This document shows positions 61,563 to 64,000 of a stretch of DNA of 64,000 bases, one piece after another; the first letter of the stretch is position 1; each line of letters opens with the position of its first letter. The stretch comes from Thiodiazotropha sp040506705 (GTDB lineage: Bacteria > Pseudomonadota > Gammaproteobacteria > Chromatiales > Chromatiaceae): positions 1 through 64,000 of the forward strand of contig JBEVWG010000004.1 of the NCBI GenBank assembly GCA_040506705.1. Reading direction: 5' to 3'. A program made the translations under genes and the position numbers. Under the pieces are notes generated by a model. The model was not told the origin of the DNA, made no database searches, and worked only from the letters and a program-made list of their open reading frames with translations.

Positions 61563-62209
61563 TTGTAACAGGGTCGGTAACTATTGCGGCTGAAGATTAC
61601 GAAAAACGAGGTGAGTCTTCTGGCTTAAAAGATGATCGCTTTGATCATGTTGAAGTGTGGTATCGTTTTGAAACCGTCTTGATTGAATCCAGAGATAAGA
61701 TGGAGATTGGCGGGATTCCTCACATTAAATATAAAAATCTTGAAGCGATCCGGTATGCAAAAAAGTATTGCTCTCAGAAGAAGAACAGCTGCGGCGTCTA
61801 CTTTCAGGGTGTGAATCGGAGCGACTGCGCTCATTTTCTGTCTCATTGTTTGCACAAGGGCGGTATCACAATTCAGCGGGAGTCCGGCCCAGATGAGTGT
61901 AAGGACAAATTGTCAGTTCGTGTAACTGAAATTGTGAAAGTATTGAGTGAACTTAGTGATAAATACAAGAATGTCTACCCTATTACTTATGACGAAGCTA
62001 TTTATGGAGATCCGGCTTATCTTGAGACATTTCGTATTAGACCCAGCCATGCAATGCTGGTACATGAGACACGACCTGTAGCAGGAGATCCAGATAAGCG
62101 GGAAACACTGTATTATGCTCATTCTCGGGAGCGTTGCGGGAAAGAGGTTGGAGATCTTGCGTGGTATCAGAACTTCGGAGGGGCATTTCGAATCTACGAC
62201 TCTAATTGA
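61559..62209 (+). CDS. Putative papain-like amidase/peptidase
   Basis: A 216-residue protein. SDCAHFLSHCLHKGG at residues 88-102 is the pattern of the active Cys in NlpC/P60-like and Amidase_6 domains (there typically DCTNFVSQ). Later histidines at 164 (PSHAMLVHE) and 188 (YYAHSRERCGKE) are candidate partners. No signal peptide is seen. Such domains cut peptidoglycan or protein amides; as the last gene of a unit of unknowns it may be an effector or toxin. The fold call is by motif only. Confidence 0.62.
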   Translation: MIVTGSVTIAAEDYEKRGESSGLKDDRFDHVEVWYRFETVLIESRDKMEIGGIPHIKYKNLEAIRYAKKYCSQKKNSCGVYFQGVNRSDCAHFLSHCLHKGGITIQRESGPDECKDKLSVRVTEIVKVLSELSDKYKNVYPITYDEAIYGDPAYLETFRIRPSHAMLVHETRPVAGDPDKRETLYYAHSRERCGKEVGDLAWYQNFGGAFRIYDSN

Positions 62210-62541
62210 GGGTTGGCCGGGATTCCTACCATATCCGCCAAAAGCAACCATATCTCAATGAATTAATTAGTAATACTTTGCATTGTAGCAAAGTGATTCT
62301 TCAGGAATCGCTACAGGCTGGAGACTAATAATTTCACTGTATTCCATTAAGTTAAGCGTGAAGTGGCTATATTCAACGCTTTTCCCGGCCGGACCTCAAA
62401 TACAGATGGGGCACAGATCCCGCCCTCGATGCCGGGCCTGGTGTAACCCGGGAAAGGAGTTACAAAAACGCCCATCGGCACACCACCTAGTGTAACCCAT
62501 ACCCAATCCAAGCAAGTTTCCAACTAAAACCAGCCCAGTCG
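62210..62541. other. Gene-free stretch
   Basis: No gene is seen. A hairpin with GTAGC/GCTAC and GATTC/GAATC arms lies near 62285-62313, and GTGTAACCC occurs twice as a direct repeat (about 62441 and 62491). It separates the three-gene unit from the convergent gene that follows. A terminator for either side is not evident. Confidence 0.35.
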
Positions 62542-63084
62542 CTACTGATTGTTTTGATTAGATATGAAAGAAAATTTATCGTTATAGAAGCTTGTATATT
62601 GAATTTCCAACTCACATCTACTCAGTTTTTCTTCGAGCTCATCTGGTGTAATGGTATTAGGCTCCAAGAACTGTATATCGACGATAGTCTTTTCTTCATT
62701 AGCTGGCATCGAATAACCTGTATCAAGCAGACCTGTTTTACATTTATACTTATCGCCAGTAAACAATGCCCTGATTACACTATCCAGAGGTTCCGTACCT
62801 TTTCCCTTTATAACGTTATTATCTAGTCTGACAACAAAACGCTTAATGAGAGCAGGACCCAATCCATTGTTGACAAGCTGTATACTGTATTTCTGTTGTT
62901 CTGGCCATCTTGATGTCCATGTGGTTAGATGAGGCTTAACTGAAAGCTTGTTATGTACGTGGGTACGCCATCCTGCCCATACAGTGAACACTAGAACGCA
63001 AAGTGCAATAACAACACTTGCAATGCCAGTTAAAGCCTCCCAATCTTGCATCATCAGCCAGTCAATAATGTACGAACAGTCCAA
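62542..63084 (-). CDS. Single-pass membrane protein of unknown function
   Basis: A 180-residue protein. One hydrophobic helix (IASVVIALCVLVFTVWAGW) near the N-terminus is followed by a soluble beta-rich domain (YSIQLVNNGLGPALIKRFVV). TTG at 63084 is supported by AGGAG seven bases upstream on the minus strand; ATG codons at 63054 and 63051 lack such a site. Proteins of this plan occur widely as lone hypothetical genes on islands. No partner is clear. Confidence 0.65.
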   Translation of the reverse strand: MDCSYIIDWLMMQDWEALTGIASVVIALCVLVFTVWAGWRTHVHNKLSVKPHLTTWTSRWPEQQKYSIQLVNNGLGPALIKRFVVRLDNNVIKGKGTEPLDSVIRALFTGDKYKCKTGLLDTGYSMPANEEKTIVDIQFLEPNTITPDELEEKLSRCELEIQYTSFYNDKFSFISNQNNQ

Positions 63085-63097
63085 TTTGCAAACTCCT

Positions 63098-63298
63098 ATG
63101 AGGCGGTTTTACTGGCAGATTCTCCGAGAGTCCCTTAAGAATATTAATGAATACTCACTCAATGCATTTGCTTATGAGATGATTGAAAAGACCGATACCC
63201 TAGAACATGCGGTATCATCCCTGAAGGAAACCCAACACTGGATGGAAACGCATCCTTTCCGAATCATCTGGGGGCAACTACGCCGGCTGTTCATCTGA
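63098..63298 (+). CDS. Possible small protein (weak)
   Basis: A frame of 66 residues (RRFYWQILRESLKNINEYSL, then THPFRIIWGQLRRLF) starts at ATG 63098 after AACTCCT. It does not overlap a better gene and looks helical and protein-like, but no family is recognised and the ribosome binding site is poor. It could equally be chance. Confidence 0.35.
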   Translation: MRRFYWQILRESLKNINEYSLNAFAYEMIEKTDTLEHAVSSLKETQHWMETHPFRIIWGQLRRLFI

Positions 63299-63306
63299 TC
63301 AGTCGA

Positions 63307-63531
63307 TCAACCTCGAGCGACGATATGGCCATGACGGACTCGTAATTTGCCGATCTCATCGAGGATTTTTCGTCCCTGTTTGAGATCCGAGATGAGCTCG
63401 TTTTGAATTCGACCCAACCGACTGTCCAGACTCCCCCAGGATCGGGTGAGGGTAAGATCTCCCAGGAGATCTCGGTCCATATGGACGCGATAGTAGCGAC
63501 GCTTTTGCTTATTAACCCAATATTTCATCAT
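63307..63531 (-). CDS. WGR-domain-like small protein
   Basis: A 74-residue protein: MKYWVNKQKRRYYRVHMDRD, then LTLTRSWGSLDSRLGRIQNE and LDEIGKLRVRHGHIV. The WG(S)LDSRLGRI core resembles the nucleic-acid-binding WGR domain. The start at 63531 (or 63528) is preferred to the upstream 63588. It lies just downstream of the partial parB in the same direction, a pairing seen in some mobile elements. Confidence 0.68.
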   Translation of the reverse strand: MMKYWVNKQKRRYYRVHMDRDLLGDLTLTRSWGSLDSRLGRIQNELISDLKQGRKILDEIGKLRVRHGHIVARG

Positions 63532-63626
63532 GTTGAAGATCTTCAATTCGCATTTCTCACCATCGATTATATTTATGGAGAGGCTCAATCCATGAGCCTC
63601 TGCGGCTAAAATCTGGCTTAAGATGG

Positions 63627-64000
63627 TCAGTTTTTATCAATCCCCCAACTTTCCAGCAACCCCTGCAGCTCTTCCAGGGAGTGATAGGTCAGCGTCACTC
63701 GGCCTTTGGCCTGGCTGTCTGAAAACGTCACCTGACAGGGCAGGCAGTATTTTTCACTGAGTAACCGTTCCAGTCGATCGATGTTGGGATCCCGATCCGG
63801 TTGTGCCGTTCGACTGGCCTGACCGGATAAAATCGCCTTGATGTCATTGACGCGCTCTGTCAGTACCTTGACTGACCATTCCCGCTGAATGGCCATTGTG
63901 GCCAGCTCGATCTGGTACCGGCTGGGTAGAGGGAGTAGGGTCTTGGCGTGCCCCACATCTAGCTTCTTTTTATCAACGAGCGCTTGCACTGGCTCGGAGA
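63627..64000 (-). CDS. ParB-family protein, partial
   Basis: The last 124 residues of a ParB/Spo0J-like protein; its start lies beyond the right edge of the window. SEPVQALVDKKKLDVGHAKT and LLPLPSRYQIELATMAIQRE are the typical segment after the helix-turn-helix, and the C-terminus (KGRVTLTYHSLEELQGLLES) is the dimerisation part. It is separate from the large PFGI-type ParB at 1283, so the element or its neighbour has a second partition-type protein. Confidence 0.82.
   Translation of the reverse strand, partial: SEPVQALVDKKKLDVGHAKTLLPLPSRYQIELATMAIQREWSVKVLTERVNDIKAILSGQASRTAQPDRDPNIDRLERLLSEKYCLPCQVTFSDSQAKGRVTLTYHSLEELQGLLESWGIDKN

Overview
This window is most of a large integrative and conjugative element (ICE) from a gammaproteobacterium. 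The backbone has the gene order and protein families of the PFGI-1/SPI-7/ICEclc group (MPF-G type IV secretion). The host is unknown. Proteobacterial codon use, a type I-E CRISPR repeat, IS30 and TraX fit a gammaproteobacterium, but no ribosomal or housekeeping gene is present to place it further.

Layout. (1) 1-9660, partition and replication module: parA, PFGI-type parB, a DUF2857 gene, an STY4528-type replication gene that carries repeats resembling an origin inside its coding sequence, a PFL_4669/TIGR03761 gene, several unknowns and a DUF3577 (STY4534-type) gene ending in a strong terminator. (2) 9700-10336, a hairpin-rich non-coding leader that ends in a terminator just before the transfer operon. 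(3) 10337-28601, a nearly continuous type IV secretion operon: PilL-N, TIGR03759, lytic transglycosylase, TraD, TIGR03747, RAQPRD, TIGR03758, TIGR03745, TIGR03750, TIGR03746, TIGR03749, TIGR03752, TIGR03751 lipoprotein, ssb, a decayed small gene, the TraC/VirB4 ATPase, TIGR03757, a zinc-ribbon protein, TIGR03756, TIGR03755 and TraG-N. No relaxase, topoisomerase III or TIGR03765 gene was seen. (4) 28646-32327, cargo: a small membrane protein, a lipoprotein, TraX, an XRE-like regulator and a Xer-type tyrosine recombinase. (5) 32565-56176, a defence island: a frameshifted conserved gene, an XRE regulator, small conserved genes, a divergent WYL regulator, an SNF2-type helicase cut by an amber codon, HigB-HigA/ImmA, a GmrSD-type nuclease, type III Mod-RhuM-Res, an ABC ATPase with RloC/PrrC-like features, and a YhaO/YhaN (SbcD/SbcC-like) pair. 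(6) 56209-59406, a scar zone: a truncated DUF6361 gene fused to one orphan type I-E CRISPR repeat, an integrase tail, a frameshifted integrase, a frameshifted RelE-like toxin with an intact antitoxin, and an IS30 element with an opal stop in its transposase. (7) 59811-62209, a three-gene unit of unknown function whose last product looks like a papain-like amidase. (8) 62542-64000, a membrane protein, a WGR-like protein and a partial ParB running off the edge.

How the parts work together. parA/parB and the replication genes would keep the excised circle stable. The 18-kb operon would build the mating apparatus. The defence island would be cargo under a WYL (BrxR/CapW-like) regulator: helicase, type III restriction-modification, GmrSD, a suspected anticodon nuclease and an SbcCD-like pair would form layered anti-phage defence. 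At least six genes carry one single-base lesion each, which means either decay or uncorrected base errors. The best candidates for undescribed biology are the composite defence island, the three-gene amidase unit, and the intragenic repeat cluster in the replication gene.
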